Assembly (NCBI GenBank): GCA_023384455.1
Contig: JAHDWH010000051.1
Span: 1 to 33,077 of the forward strand
Direction of reading: 5' to 3'
Length of the DNA: 33,077 nucleotides
From: Caldilineaceae bacterium
Lineage (GTDB): Bacteria > Chloroflexota > Anaerolineae > Caldilineales > Caldilineaceae
Part shown: one piece after another, positions 14,551 to 22,690 of the stretch
How positions within the stretch are numbered: the stretch's first letter is position 1
Layout of the letters: the number at the start of each line of letters is the position of its first letter
The notes under the pieces: generated by a model
Seen by the model: the letters and a program-made list of their open reading frames with translations, nothing else
What the model was told of the DNA's origin: nothing
Databases searched by the model: none
Program-made: the position numbers and the translations under genes

Positions 14551-15468
14551 CTACAACGCTATTGAGAAATCCTGCCAGGCCGGGTCGCCAGCTCTCCAGT
14601 CGGAAGTGGAACCGGCCAGACGGCTGCGTTCGGAAAGTTCGGCCAGGGCAAGCGCGCGATACTGCACCCGCAGCACGCGGGGAGAGAGGGACAAAAGCAG
14701 CCAGCCCAGGGGGAACTGAATCAGCGAGGGCGCAACCACAAAAGAGACAGGGCTGTGGCCTAGCATCACCTCCTGCTTGTCCAGCAGATGGGCGTGGCCT
14801 TGAAAGACAGCCCGCACATTGCCATACTTTGCCAGAATCTCCCGAACGGCTGGGCTGTTGGCGGTGGCGTACAGATCGCGATAGAGTGCAGAATTGGCCC
14901 AGGGATGGAGCAATTGGTGGGTAAAAAGGATGACCGGGCGGCTGCCTGCGCTTGCCAGATCAGCGTCCAACCGGGCCAGTTCAGCGTCTCCAATCCATCC
15001 GTAGGTGGGGTCTTTGGGCAAAACAGCCCGGCGGATTTCATCGCTGTGGCCCTGGCTATGCAGAAAGATCAGCCGGGCATACGCGGTGTCAACCGTTCTG
15101 CCCAGCCGGGGCGACAGCCCCAGCAGCTTCTCGCAAAAAGAGTAGTCGTTTGTTCCTGCCGGGCAGTCGTGGTTGCCGGGCACCCCATAGAAATGGAGCA
15201 CCGAATCGTCGAAGTCTTTGTTGACACGCTGCATTATGGCAAAAAAGTCAGCGTCTGGCATGGCAAACGTACCGCCGCCGCAGGAAAAATCGCCCAAATG
15301 GATCAGAATCTCTGGACCTGATGACCGTACATCCTCCAGGAATGCGGTATGGATTGTCTCGAACCAGGGCTGAAGTTGCTCGCCTTCCTGTCCAAAACAG
15401 TGCTGGCTCTCCGGCCAGCAGTGGGTGTCGGTAACCAGGGCAATGCGGGTCATTTTCTCTGGGGTCAT
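14551..15468 (-). CDS. Calcineurin-like metallophosphoesterase
   Basis: Predicted metal-dependent phosphoesterase, 305 aa. The five metal-binding blocks are seen in order: TDTHCW near the N-terminus, HLGDFS, GNHDC, FTHQLLHPW and FQGHAHLLD. The substrate could be a phosphodiester or phosphomonoester, including nucleotides; nothing here decides it. The ATG at 15468 overlaps the upstream stop as ATGA, so it is translationally coupled to the family 3 binding protein gene. An in-frame ATG at 15453 (MTRIALV) is an alternative start. No signal peptide is visible. Confidence 0.88.
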   Translation of the reverse strand: MTPEKMTRIALVTDTHCWPESQHCFGQEGEQLQPWFETIHTAFLEDVRSSGPEILIHLGDFSCGGGTFAMPDADFFAIMQRVNKDFDDSVLHFYGVPGNHDCPAGTNDYSFCEKLLGLSPRLGRTVDTAYARLIFLHSQGHSDEIRRAVLPKDPTYGWIGDAELARLDADLASAGSRPVILFTHQLLHPWANSALYRDLYATANSPAVREILAKYGNVRAVFQGHAHLLDKQEVMLGHSPVSFVVAPSLIQFPLGWLLLSLSPRVLRVQYRALALAELSERSRLAGSTSDWRAGDPAWQDFSIAL

Positions 15469-16271
15469 TGCGTTTTCTCTTCTGAAAACCAGCGGTCTTC
15501 CAACTCTGCCAGAAAACCTGTCGTCACAAATTCGGTCAGGGCGGCGTCGATCTCCTGGCGCAGCAGGTGAGCTGTCACCGGCAACGCAATTGCATACGGG
15601 TTGCTTTCCAGGGCCGGTCCTGCTGCCTTCAGCGCGGCCCCGCTTCCCTGGAAGAGGCGCAGACTTACGCCGTCAATCAACAGTCCGTCGGCCTCACCGG
15701 TCAAAAGGGCCTGGAGCGCTTCCTGCCCCCCTGGAAAGGTGAGCCGCTGGAGGGACGGGTCTTCCCGCTGGAGGCGGCGTGCGATTGCGTCGCCGTTGCT
15801 GCCCCATTCCACGGCCAGCCGTCTGCCAGCCAGATCGCCCACGCTTTGGACGGGTGAATCGTTTCTCACCGCCAGCCGGATGCCAGCCTCGAAATAGCTG
15901 GCGGAATAGCTCAAATCTTCGGTCAGGCGCGGGTCATAGGGCAGGGCGCTGATCACACTCTCTATCTTGCCGGCCAGCAGAGCGTCGGTCAGTCCATCAA
16001 AGCCAATGGCAACGATCTGCAACTCCACATCCCAACGACGTGCCAGGGCCTGGGCCAGTTCCACATCATACCCAGTCGGTTGGCCTTCCCCGTCCAGCAG
16101 GTCAAAGGGCGGAAAGCTGGGGTCCATCCCCACCCGCCAGATGCCGCTCTGTTGAATGCGTTGCCAGGTGGCGTCTTCTCCCCGGCCCAGGTAGGGGCCA
16201 GCCAGCCAGAGCAGGGCCAACCCGACGACCAGCAGCAGGCCAATGCTGCCGGCCAATCGTCTATTCCCCAT
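15465..16271 (-). CDS. Family 3 extracellular solute-binding protein
   Basis: Binding protein of the polar amino acid ABC-transporter type, 268 aa. A short basic N-terminus and a hydrophobic segment (GSIGLLLVVGLALLWLAG) form an uncleaved anchor or signal. The domain then opens with IWRVGMDPSFPPFDLLDGEG and PTGYDVELAQALARRW, the family signature, and continues with GLTDALLAGKIESVISAL and a second lobe. No permease or ATPase gene is adjacent, so it may act as a sensor or orphan receptor. The start ATG at 16271 overlaps the glycoside hydrolase end by 11 bases, with GGAAG just before it. It forms an overlapping operon with the flanking genes. Confidence 0.87.
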   Translation of the reverse strand: MGNRRLAGSIGLLLVVGLALLWLAGPYLGRGEDATWQRIQQSGIWRVGMDPSFPPFDLLDGEGQPTGYDVELAQALARRWDVELQIVAIGFDGLTDALLAGKIESVISALPYDPRLTEDLSYSASYFEAGIRLAVRNDSPVQSVGDLAGRRLAVEWGSNGDAIARRLQREDPSLQRLTFPGGQEALQALLTGEADGLLIDGVSLRLFQGSGAALKAAGPALESNPYAIALPVTAHLLRQEIDAALTEFVTTGFLAELEDRWFSEEKTQ

Positions 16272-17409
16272 TCTTCCGGCCCTGGCTGTACGCCTGCACT
16301 TCCAGATAGATGGGCTTTGGCTCGAAATCGCTGCCGACAAATGTGTAGTGGTCCTGGTAGTTTTTGGCATCCCAGGGGTAGCGAAACGCCCACATAGCGA
16401 TACTGTCCAGCCAGGGCCAGCCCGCGGCGATCTCGTAGGCCCGGATGGTGTTGGCAATGCGTCGGCCTGGGCTGACAGCCCGGTTCCAGCGGGGGTGATC
16501 GTTCCAGCCGCTTTCGGTGATGATGGCCTGTTTGTGGCCGTCACCGTTGCGCACCATCACCTCCCGGATCAGTTCGGCCCGACGGAAGTTCACCGTTTCG
16601 GCGTCCGGCGGGTCGTCGGCGTCGAAGCTCCAGCCGTAGACGTGGATGGCCAGGATGTCGAACGAATCGCCCGCGCCCGCCGTGTACATTCGTTGCAGAT
16701 ATAAAAGATCGTTCAGCCCCCATTCGCTGCCGGGCGGGGCCAGGGTGGGGGCCAGTGCCCCGGCCAACACCTGTACCTCCGGGTTGGCCGCTTTGATCAG
16801 AGGATATACAATTTTCAACAAACGGGTATAGCTTTCTGGGTCTACAGGCCGATACCCCCACTCCTGGCTCAGGTTTGGCTCGTTCCAAAGAATTATATGG
16901 CTGACCTCTCCCCGGTAGCGGGTGGCAAAGGCTGCTGCATAGCGCCCGAAGTCAGCGTAGCTTTCTTCGCCCAAATAGAGCGGAATCGTATCTTTGGGTC
17001 TGGCCCAATCGGGCACAAAGCCCAGCCGGGCAATCACCGTCAGCCCCTGGCGGTTGGCGTGGGCAATCACCGCGTCCGGGTGTTCCCATTCAAAATGGCC
17101 GGGCCGGGGTTCGTAATAGGCCCAGGGGAAGTATTCCACTATCCAGGGTACACCCATCTCGCGCACCAATTCCAGGCTGCGTTTGATCTTCCACTCCTCG
17201 GCTTCGTCGGTCAGCCGGGTGTGAACCCCCATTTTGGGGTTCAGCGTTGTCACTTGCTGTTGAGGCCCCAATGGAACAGCGGAGAGATAGGCGCGCAACC
17301 CGGCAAAAACGATCGCCAATAACAGCAATCCACCCGCTGTACCCAGAATAAAGGATGCAGATCGATGAACGCGAATTCTGGCGATGGCTTTGAAAATGGA
17401 TTTTTTCAA
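16261..17409 (-). CDS. Membrane-anchored glycoside hydrolase (GH5/GH39-like TIM barrel)
   Basis: Predicted extracytoplasmic glycosidase. One transmembrane segment (FILGTAGGLLLLAIVFAGL) near the N-terminus is followed by a TIM-barrel domain. HIILWNEPN holds the likely acid/base Glu and AIITESGW the likely nucleophile Glu, as in clan GH-A. Other barrel strands are seen in VPWIVEYFPWAYYEP and FDILAIHVYGW. The start is unsure. No ATG lies in the correct place, and the frame is open back to 17526 inside the neighbour. The TTG at 17409 is chosen as the first plausible start beyond the upstream gene's stop. It is co-transcribed with the family 3 binding protein. The substrate is unknown. Confidence 0.8.
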   Translation of the reverse strand: MKKSIFKAIARIRVHRSASFILGTAGGLLLLAIVFAGLRAYLSAVPLGPQQQVTTLNPKMGVHTRLTDEAEEWKIKRSLELVREMGVPWIVEYFPWAYYEPRPGHFEWEHPDAVIAHANRQGLTVIARLGFVPDWARPKDTIPLYLGEESYADFGRYAAAFATRYRGEVSHIILWNEPNLSQEWGYRPVDPESYTRLLKIVYPLIKAANPEVQVLAGALAPTLAPPGSEWGLNDLLYLQRMYTAGAGDSFDILAIHVYGWSFDADDPPDAETVNFRRAELIREVMVRNGDGHKQAIITESGWNDHPRWNRAVSPGRRIANTIRAYEIAAGWPWLDSIAMWAFRYPWDAKNYQDHYTFVGSDFEPKPIYLEVQAYSQGRKNGE

Positions 17410-17470
17410 AAGAATATCTGATTGGAAACAGCGGGGGATGCTGTCTTGTCGCCTCTGGTCAATGGGGCGC

Positions 17471-17977
17471 TCACTTGGGATCAGAAGGGGGCATCTCCCG
17501 GCGGCTCTCTTCCAGGGTTTGGACACCGTTACGGACCTGTTGCAAGGCCCCGCTCAGGTGGCCGATCAATTGTTGCAACACATCCAGCGTATACTCTTCT
17601 GCGTCGATGATCAGCGCGCTGGCTTCGTCCTGGCTGCGGACGACCACCTGTTGGGCCTGCTCCTGGCTGCGGGCCAGAATCCGTTCGGCTTCGCCGCGGG
17701 CCTGCTCGGTCACCGCGTCCTGGCGGATCATCTCCAGTGCGTGCTGCCGTGCCTGTTCGATGATCGACTCGGCCTGGGAATGGGCCTCCTGCAGGATGCG
17801 ATCCCGCTCGGCCACCATCCGTTCGCTCTCTTTAATGGCACTGGGCACACTGATCCGCATCTGATCGATGAGGCGCAGACACTCTTCTTCGCTGACTACC
17901 AAAGAGGCACTCAGGGGCAGGCGATAGCCCCGATTGAGAACCTGTTCCAATTGATCGACCAGTTGCAGTATTTCCAT
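17471..17977 (-). CDS. Coiled-coil protein, DivIVA/ATP-synthase-b-like, next to coaD
   Basis: Soluble coiled-coil protein of 168 aa with no catalytic motif. Residues about 45-125 are a charged, Ala/Glu/Gln-rich heptad region (ERDRILQEAHSQAESIIEQA, then ILARSQEQAQQVV). The N-terminus MEILQLVDQLEQVLNRGYRLP and a second short helix region YTLDVLQQLIGHL resemble a conserved Chloroflexota protein that usually sits beside coaD. It may be a scaffold or division-linked factor; its function is not known. GAGGAAG lies four bases before the ATG. It follows coaD by 19 bases. Confidence 0.8.
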   Translation of the reverse strand: MEILQLVDQLEQVLNRGYRLPLSASLVVSEEECLRLIDQMRISVPSAIKESERMVAERDRILQEAHSQAESIIEQARQHALEMIRQDAVTEQARGEAERILARSQEQAQQVVVRSQDEASALIIDAEEYTLDVLQQLIGHLSGALQQVRNGVQTLEESRREMPPSDPK

Positions 17978-17996
17978 TCTACTTCCTCGGCCCAGG

Positions 17997-18557
17997 TCAG
18001 CCGTGATGGGTCAATTTGCCCCGGGTTTTGGTTACGTTCTTCTTGCCAGAGAGGGTATCCGCCGAGCTGACAGTGCCGTTTTCGGCCAGACGCCGACGCA
18101 TGGCCTGGGCAATGGAGGGATGAACCCACTGGGAAATTTCTCCATCCAATCCGGCCACTTCCTTGACAATTGTCGAACTGAGATAGATATATTCGGTGCT
18201 GGAGAGCAGACAGCACAATTCCACGTCTGGGGCCATCTGCCGATTTGCCAATCCGATTTGGGATTCAAACTCGAAATCGGCCACATTGCGCAGCCCCCGC
18301 ACAATGACCCGTGCGCCAACCGCGCGCGCACATTCTACCGTCAAACCTGTAAAAGCCACAATCGAGCAATTCGTCAGGTGTGCCAAAGCCGTGCTGACCA
18401 GCTCCACCCGCTCGTCAGTGTTGAAGAGCAGTTTCTTGGGCGGCGCGTCATAGACGCCGATGATTACTTCGTCAAAAATGGCCGCAGCCCGTTGGGCAAT
18501 ATCGATGTGGCCGTTGTGCATAGGGTCGAAAGTGCCGGGATAGAGGGCGCGAATCAT
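17997..18557 (-). CDS. coaD: Phosphopantetheine adenylyltransferase
   Basis: Catalyses ATP plus 4'-phosphopantetheine to dephospho-CoA, the fourth step of CoA synthesis, in the cytosol. The nucleotidyltransferase motif is [16 protein letters not shown], with the HxGH element as HNGH. The phosphopantetheine loop [14 protein letters not shown] and the family end mark [13 protein letters not shown] are present. Its 186 aa is about 25 longer than usual because of a basic C-terminal tail ([12 protein letters not shown]). It heads a short minus-strand pair with the coiled-coil gene. Confidence 0.97.
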   Translation of the reverse strand: MIRALYPGTFDPMHNGHIDIAQRAAAIFDEVIIGVYDAPPKKLLFNTDERVELVSTALAHLTNCSIVAFTGLTVECARAVGARVIVRGLRNVADFEFESQIGLANRQMAPDVELCCLLSSTEYIYLSSTIVKEVAGLDGEISQWVHPSIAQAMRRRLAENGTVSSADTLSGKKNVTKTRGKLTHHG

Positions 18558-18636
18558 TGGCTTATCCTTACACGTATTTGACAGGGTGACAAATCGTTTT
18601 CCATATGCGGTTATACGCTATAGGGAATAAAATTTT

Positions 18637-19302
18637 CTATTTCCCGATTCGGAAACGGGCGAACAGTTCTGCCGGTGTCAGATCGGCCAGGGAGGCCAGG
18701 CGCAGATCGGCCTGGGAAAAGTCGGAAAATTGGGTGACGCTATTGGGCACGACTACACAATGCAGCCCCGCGCCTTTGGCCGCCAGCATCCCTGTGCGGG
18801 AATCCTCAATCGCCAGTGTGTACTCCGGCGGGGAACCCAGCGCGGCCGCGGCCAGCCGGTAGAGGGCCGGGTCGGGCTTCACCCGCTCCACGTCGTCCGC
18901 TGTGCGCACGGCCTGGAAATGCTGGCGCAGCCCCAGCCGCTTCAGGTTGCCTTCCACCCAGACCCGGGGCGAACTGGAGGCCACGGCCAGCCCGATTCCG
19001 GCCTGCTGTGCGCTGCTGATCAGCGCTTCGACGCCGGGCATAGGCGGCTGCTGTTCGATCAGTTCGACCACCCGTTTGCGTCGGGCCTGGTGGACAGCGG
19101 GGCGATCCAGCACAACACCGGTCTGCTCTTTCAGAATGGCAAAGGGATCGAAGCCAGCCGGCGCGCCGCCCACACACTGAATCCAGACATCCAGGGTCAA
19201 TTCGCCGCCGTGCGCGTCGAAAATTTCCTGCCAGGAACGGTAGTCTGGCCCTTCGGTTTCCAGAATCGTGCCGTCAAAATCAAAGACAATCGCTTGCAGC
19301 AT
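18637..19302 (-). CDS. HAD-superfamily hydrolase, beta-phosphoglucomutase-like
   Basis: Cytosolic phosphatase or phosphomutase of HAD subfamily IA, 221 aa. Motif I is VFDFDGTILETEGPDY (nucleophile D8, acid D10), motif II is VASSSP, motif III is the Lys in RVKPDPALY, and motif IV is AIEDSRTGMLAA. A helical cap lies between motifs I and II. It resembles a group of sugar-phosphate phosphatases with a beta-phosphoglucomutase-like fold. The substrate cannot be told. It lies alone between coaD and hemW. Confidence 0.9.
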   Translation of the reverse strand: MLQAIVFDFDGTILETEGPDYRSWQEIFDAHGGELTLDVWIQCVGGAPAGFDPFAILKEQTGVVLDRPAVHQARRKRVVELIEQQPPMPGVEALISSAQQAGIGLAVASSSPRVWVEGNLKRLGLRQHFQAVRTADDVERVKPDPALYRLAAAALGSPPEYTLAIEDSRTGMLAAKGAGLHCVVVPNSVTQFSDFSQADLRLASLADLTPAELFARFRIGK

Positions 19303-19327
19303 AAGTTACTCCGGGATAGTTGAAACT

Positions 19328-19380
19328 GTAGGACGGAATGGCATTCCATCCGGAGTGGACGGACTACCAGTCCGTCCTAC
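19328..19380. repeat. Composite palindrome that contains the hemW stop codon
   Basis: The outer arms GTAGGACGGA (19328-19337) and TCCGTCCTAC (19371-19380) are perfect. Between them lie two hairpins, GGAATG-G-CATTCC (19335-19347) and GGACT-ACC-AGTCC (19361-19373). The TAG stop of hemW (19377-19379) is part of the right arm. It has the same architecture as 2170-2236 and 31881-31944 with different sequence. Confidence 0.8.
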
Positions 19381-20666
19381 AAGAGAAAAGCCGCGAAGAC
19401 CTGATTGCCCAGCATCAACCCCCGCTCGGTCAGGCGGACAGTTTCGCCGTCGCTGATAAGCATTCCCTGGCTGCCCAGTCGGGCCAATTCGTCGGCAAAG
19501 ACAGCATCCATCTCTACCCCGTGGCGCTGGCGGAAACGTGCCCGGCTCACCCCTTCTTCCACCAGCCGCAAGCCGAGCATCATTGTTTCACCCATCGCCG
19601 TGCGGCTGTCGATCTCCTCCCAGAAATCCACGACTGTCTCGCCCGTCTGCATCCGTTTGATATAGCCGGGCACAGGCTTGCGGTTGCTCCAGCGCAGCCC
19701 CACCGCGTCTGCGGATGGCGTGGCTGTGGGGTGCGCAAAAGGCAGACGCATATGGCTGTGGCTGCCCGGCCCCACGCCGATATACTCCTGGTTGCGCCAG
19801 TAGAGAAGGTTATGGAAACAGGGACTGGGGATTGGGGATCGGGGATCGGAGGACGATCTTCCCAGTTCCCACTCCCCAGTCCCCGATCCCTTTTTTACCC
19901 AATTCGAGACTTCGTACTGAGAGTACCCCGCTTCCGCCAGTCGGGTGATAGCTGTTTCGTATAGTTCGCCGGCCAGATCGTCGTCGGGCCCGGGGACACG
20001 GCCTGTCTCCACCCAATGGAAAAGGGGCGTCTCCGGCTCGACGATCAGACTGTAGAGGCTCAGGTGTTCCGGGGCCAGGGCGATGGCCTTTTCCAGGGTG
20101 GCTGCCCAAATCCGGGTGGATTGGTTGGGCAGACCGAAGATGAAGTCCAGATTGATGTTGGCAAAACCGGCGGAACGGGCCCCGTCATAGGCCCGGCCCA
20201 CGTCGTCCACCGAATGGATGCGCCCCAGGAAATTGAGTTCGTCCGGGTCAAAGCTCTGCACACCCATACTCAGCCGGTTGACCCCCAGCCCGACCAGCCC
20301 GGCGAATTTGGCCTGATCGACTGTACCGGGGTTGGCTTCGCTGGTGATTTCGCAGGTTTCGGCCAGCCGGTAGCAGCGGTGGATTGTCTCGAAAATCTGC
20401 GCCAACTGGGAAAGGGCCAGGACTGTGGGTGTGCCGCCGCCCACAAAAATCGTGTGGATGGTGCGCCCGTCAATCCGGGCAGCCCACATCTCCAATTCAA
20501 GACAGAGCGCGTCCACATAACTCTGGAAAATGCTATCCAGCTTCGCATAGGTATTGAAATCGCAGTAGGGGCACTTCTTTTCGCAGAAGGGGATATGCAC
20601 ATACAAGCCCAGCGGCTCGTCGCTTTCTTTTGTGCCCTGCGCGTCTCCGCTGTGAATCCTCTCCAT
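19377..20666 (-). CDS. hemW: Radical SAM heme chaperone HemW (with in-frame repeat insertion)
   Basis: HemN-like radical SAM protein that inserts heme into target proteins, 429 aa. The motif HIPFCEKKCPYCDF carries the CxxxCxxC cluster ligands, followed by FVGGGTPT, SEANPGT and RLSMGVQSF. The HN-YWR block of HemW is present (HNLLYWRNQEYIGVGPGSHS). Just before it an extra stretch, KKGSGTGEWELG then RSSSDPRSPIPSP, is encoded by a G/C-rich palindrome (19821-19890). Between Trp of SNW and HN there are 28 residues where relatives have about eight. The frame is kept and no catalytic residue is touched, so the protein is probably functional. The start ATG at 20666 abuts the stop of the FHA gene. The stop codon lies in another palindrome. 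Confidence 0.93.
   Translation of the reverse strand: MERIHSGDAQGTKESDEPLGLYVHIPFCEKKCPYCDFNTYAKLDSIFQSYVDALCLELEMWAARIDGRTIHTIFVGGGTPTVLALSQLAQIFETIHRCYRLAETCEITSEANPGTVDQAKFAGLVGLGVNRLSMGVQSFDPDELNFLGRIHSVDDVGRAYDGARSAGFANINLDFIFGLPNQSTRIWAATLEKAIALAPEHLSLYSLIVEPETPLFHWVETGRVPGPDDDLAGELYETAITRLAEAGYSQYEVSNWVKKGSGTGEWELGRSSSDPRSPIPSPCFHNLLYWRNQEYIGVGPGSHSHMRLPFAHPTATPSADAVGLRWSNRKPVPGYIKRMQTGETVVDFWEEIDSRTAMGETMMLGLRLVEEGVSRARFRQRHGVEMDAVFADELARLGSQGMLISDGETVRLTERGLMLGNQVFAAFLL
19821..19890. repeat. G-rich palindromic repeat inserted in frame in hemW
   Basis: The left arm (19821-19849) is a run of GGGACTGGGGATTGGGG type words and the right arm (19861-19890) is its C-rich imperfect complement. 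The same words make up 25099-25181 in the atpB-atpE gap and, as a half copy, 22543-22576. The left arm meets the G-quadruplex pattern of four runs of three or more G with short loops. Confidence 0.85.
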
Positions 20667-21368
20667 TTAGCGGTTGTCCAGACGGAAGCCGTGGCCGCGC
20701 ACAGTGACAATATAGCGATATTCCGCGTCGCATTCGTCGATACGTTCGCGCAAGCGGCGCACCAGCGCGTCGATGGCCTGCTCGCTCACCCCTTCACCGC
20801 TGGCCTCGGGCCAGACGATATTAATAATGGCTTCCCGGGTGACCACACCGCCGCCGGATTCCCACAGGGCGTGGAGCAGCCGGTATTGATGCAGGCTGAG
20901 GGGGGGATCGATGAGTTTGTTGTTGACCCATACCTGGCGGGTCTCCATATCCAGCCGCAGTCCCGGCAGCTCGTCGTCCAGCGTCAGGGGAGCGGTAGCG
21001 CCAGCATCGACAAAAGCCAGTTTGAAACGCAGAGCGATCTGAATCTCATCGCCATCTTCCAGCCGGGCTACCCCATTCACTTCTTCGCCGTTCAAATGGG
21101 TGCCGTTCTTCGATTTCAGGTCTTCGATATGATAGTTGTCATTTTCCCAGAATATGCGGGCGTGGCTGCGGCTGACCTGGCGATCGGGCAAGGCGATGTC
21201 GCATTCATCCTGGCGACCAATCAACAATTCGTCCTCCCGGTGGAGGGACCAACGACGACCCGCGTCCGCGCCGTGGCGCAGAATGATCATTGCGCTCTCG
21301 CGTTGATGGCCGGGGCGGGTGGGCGGCTCCGGGGCGATGAGGTCTTCGGTTACTGAGGATTCATTCAT
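20667..21368 (-). CDS. FHA domain and winged-helix DNA-binding fusion protein
   Basis: Predicted phosphothreonine-responsive regulator, 233 aa. A disordered N-terminus to about residue 25 is followed by an FHA domain (48-121) with the phosphopeptide-binding residues in [24 protein letters not shown] and SKNGTHLNG. An OmpR-type winged helix follows (about 135-232: [32 protein letters not shown], then the wing in [12 protein letters not shown]). No receiver domain is present, so FHA replaces the usual phosphoaspartate input. It is divergent from a Ser/Thr kinase gene 45 bases away, which is a natural upstream partner. It abuts hemW (TAAATG). Confidence 0.92.
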   Translation of the reverse strand: MNESSVTEDLIAPEPPTRPGHQRESAMIILRHGADAGRRWSLHREDELLIGRQDECDIALPDRQVSRSHARIFWENDNYHIEDLKSKNGTHLNGEEVNGVARLEDGDEIQIALRFKLAFVDAGATAPLTLDDELPGLRLDMETRQVWVNNKLIDPPLSLHQYRLLHALWESGGGVVTREAIINIVWPEASGEGVSEQAIDALVRRLRERIDECDAEYRYIVTVRGHGFRLDNR

Positions 21369-21399
21369 TGGTTCATTTATCTGCTTTCAAAATCCATAG

Positions 21400-21405
21400 T
21401 ATAAT
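21400..21405 (+). promoter_or_regulatory. -10 element of the Ser/Thr kinase gene
   Basis: A perfect TATAAT lies nine bases before the kinase ATG at 21414, with only a weak -35 (TTATCT, 21377-21382, 17-base spacer). Transcription would begin almost at the start codon, so the message may be leaderless. Confidence 0.55.
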
Positions 21406-21413
21406 GGCTGCTA

Positions 21414-22511
21414 ATGCGCAAGCATTATACCGAAGAAGCTCTCTGTTGGCTAGAGGAACTTTGTATTGTGGCTGCTTTGGAAAAAGGCATACTACTGCGG
21501 GAACGCTATGAGATTGTCCATTTGGTCGGTCAGGGCGGAATGGGTGCGGTCTATCAGGCCAACGACAGACGGCTGGATGGCCGGGTATGCGCCATTAAAG
21601 AGATCCTGCCGGAACTGCTCACCGGGCTGACCGATTCCTCCCAATCTCTGAACCAGACTATCGAGCAATTCTATCAGGAAGCCAGTGTGTTGGCCCGGTT
21701 GGATCATCCCAATTTGCCCAAAGTGTCGGATTATTTTTCCGAAGCGGGGCGGGAATATCTGGTGATGGATTTTGTGGCCGGGCGGGATTTGCAAGATATT
21801 CTGGCCGAAAGCAAACAGCACAATACGCCCCTGTCCGAATCCCAGGTTTTAGGCTGGGCCAGCCAATTGTTGGATGCGCTGGACTATCTGCATTGCCAGA
21901 CACCCCCCGTGCTCCATCGGGACATCAAACCCGCCAATATTAAAGTGACACCCCAGGGGCGGGTCAAGCTGGTAGACTTTGGGTTGGTAAAAGTATTGCA
22001 GCCGGACGACACCCGCACGGTGACAGTCGTGCAAGGGCGGGGCACGGCGGCCTACACTCCGTTGGAGCAGTACGGCGGTGATACGGGCCACACGGACGTA
22101 CGCACGGATATCTATAGTGTCGGTGCGACCCTCTACCATCTGCTGGCAGGGCAGCCACCCAAAGATGCCAAAGAGCGCTTTCTCCAGCCCGGCTCGCTGA
22201 CGCCTCTGCGGGAAATCTGCCCGACACTCTCGGCACGCACGGAGCGGGCCATCTTTCAGGTGTTGGCCATGCACCCCAGCGAGCGGCCCAAGGATATTCG
22301 GGAAGTGCGCCGTCTGCTCTTTGGCACAACCGGCTCTCTGGGCGACGCACCGACTCTGATCCCTCGCCTTTCCTGGGGCGAAGTGATGCGCCAGAACCGG
22401 CTGCTCATCGCCGTCGCCGCTGTGCTGGTCATTACGGCGACCCTGCTCAGCCTGCTGGAACCCCCCATCGCCGGAATTCTCATCGGCGGTTTTCGCTTTG
22501 GGGGGCTGTGA
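21414..22511 (+). CDS. Membrane-anchored Hanks-type serine/threonine kinase
   Basis: Eukaryotic-like protein kinase, 365 aa. The glycine loop is GQGGMG (39-44), the ATP lysine K62 (CAIKEI), the catalytic loop HRDIKPANI (D170), DFG at 188-190 and the activation segment ends in [11 protein letters not shown]. The F-helix block [14 protein letters not shown] follows. One transmembrane segment lies near the C-terminus ([16 protein letters not shown]) with a tail of about 15 residues, so no large extracellular sensor is present. The ATG at 21414 is taken because the -10 element sits right before it. A TTG about 22 codons later would give a shorter start. Its likely partner is the divergent FHA-winged-helix protein. 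Confidence 0.92.
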   Translation: MRKHYTEEALCWLEELCIVAALEKGILLRERYEIVHLVGQGGMGAVYQANDRRLDGRVCAIKEILPELLTGLTDSSQSLNQTIEQFYQEASVLARLDHPNLPKVSDYFSEAGREYLVMDFVAGRDLQDILAESKQHNTPLSESQVLGWASQLLDALDYLHCQTPPVLHRDIKPANIKVTPQGRVKLVDFGLVKVLQPDDTRTVTVVQGRGTAAYTPLEQYGGDTGHTDVRTDIYSVGATLYHLLAGQPPKDAKERFLQPGSLTPLREICPTLSARTERAIFQVLAMHPSERPKDIREVRRLLFGTTGSLGDAPTLIPRLSWGEVMRQNRLLIAVAAVLVITATLLSLLEPPIAGILIGGFRFGGL

Positions 22512-22512
22512 G

Positions 22513-22580
22513 GGGTGGCAGGGGAAAGTGGCAGGTGACTGCCCAGTCTCCAATCCCTAATCTCCGATCCCCATTCTTGG
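22513..22580. repeat. Half copy of the G/C-rich repeat plus 'ggcaggtg' words
   Basis: Behind the kinase stop a ggtggcagggg-aaagtggcaggtg run is followed by cccagtctccaatccctaat and related C-rich words. These are the right arm of the repeat at 19821-19890 and 25099-25181. Similar tgccacctgcc words occur at 32550-32580. Confidence 0.6.
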
Positions 22581-22602
22581 CACAATCTGACACCCTTTTA
22601 CA

Positions 22603-22632
22603 TAGACCCGGCAGCCCTTCCTGACGTATAAT
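22603..22632 (+). promoter_or_regulatory. Predicted promoter of the methyltransferase gene
   Basis: A -35 TAGACC (22603-22608) and a perfect -10 TATAAT (22627-22632) with an 18-base spacer. The expected transcript has a leader of about 50 bases. Confidence 0.5.
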
Positions 22633-22690
22633 TCCGGTCAGAACACGACCAATCAATACCCAATACCCCCCAATACCCGAGGTGAATTCC

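Noticed and set aside
20016..21356. Plus-strand open frame of 446 codons
   Set aside because: Lies opposite hemW and the FHA gene and has no domain or start signal.
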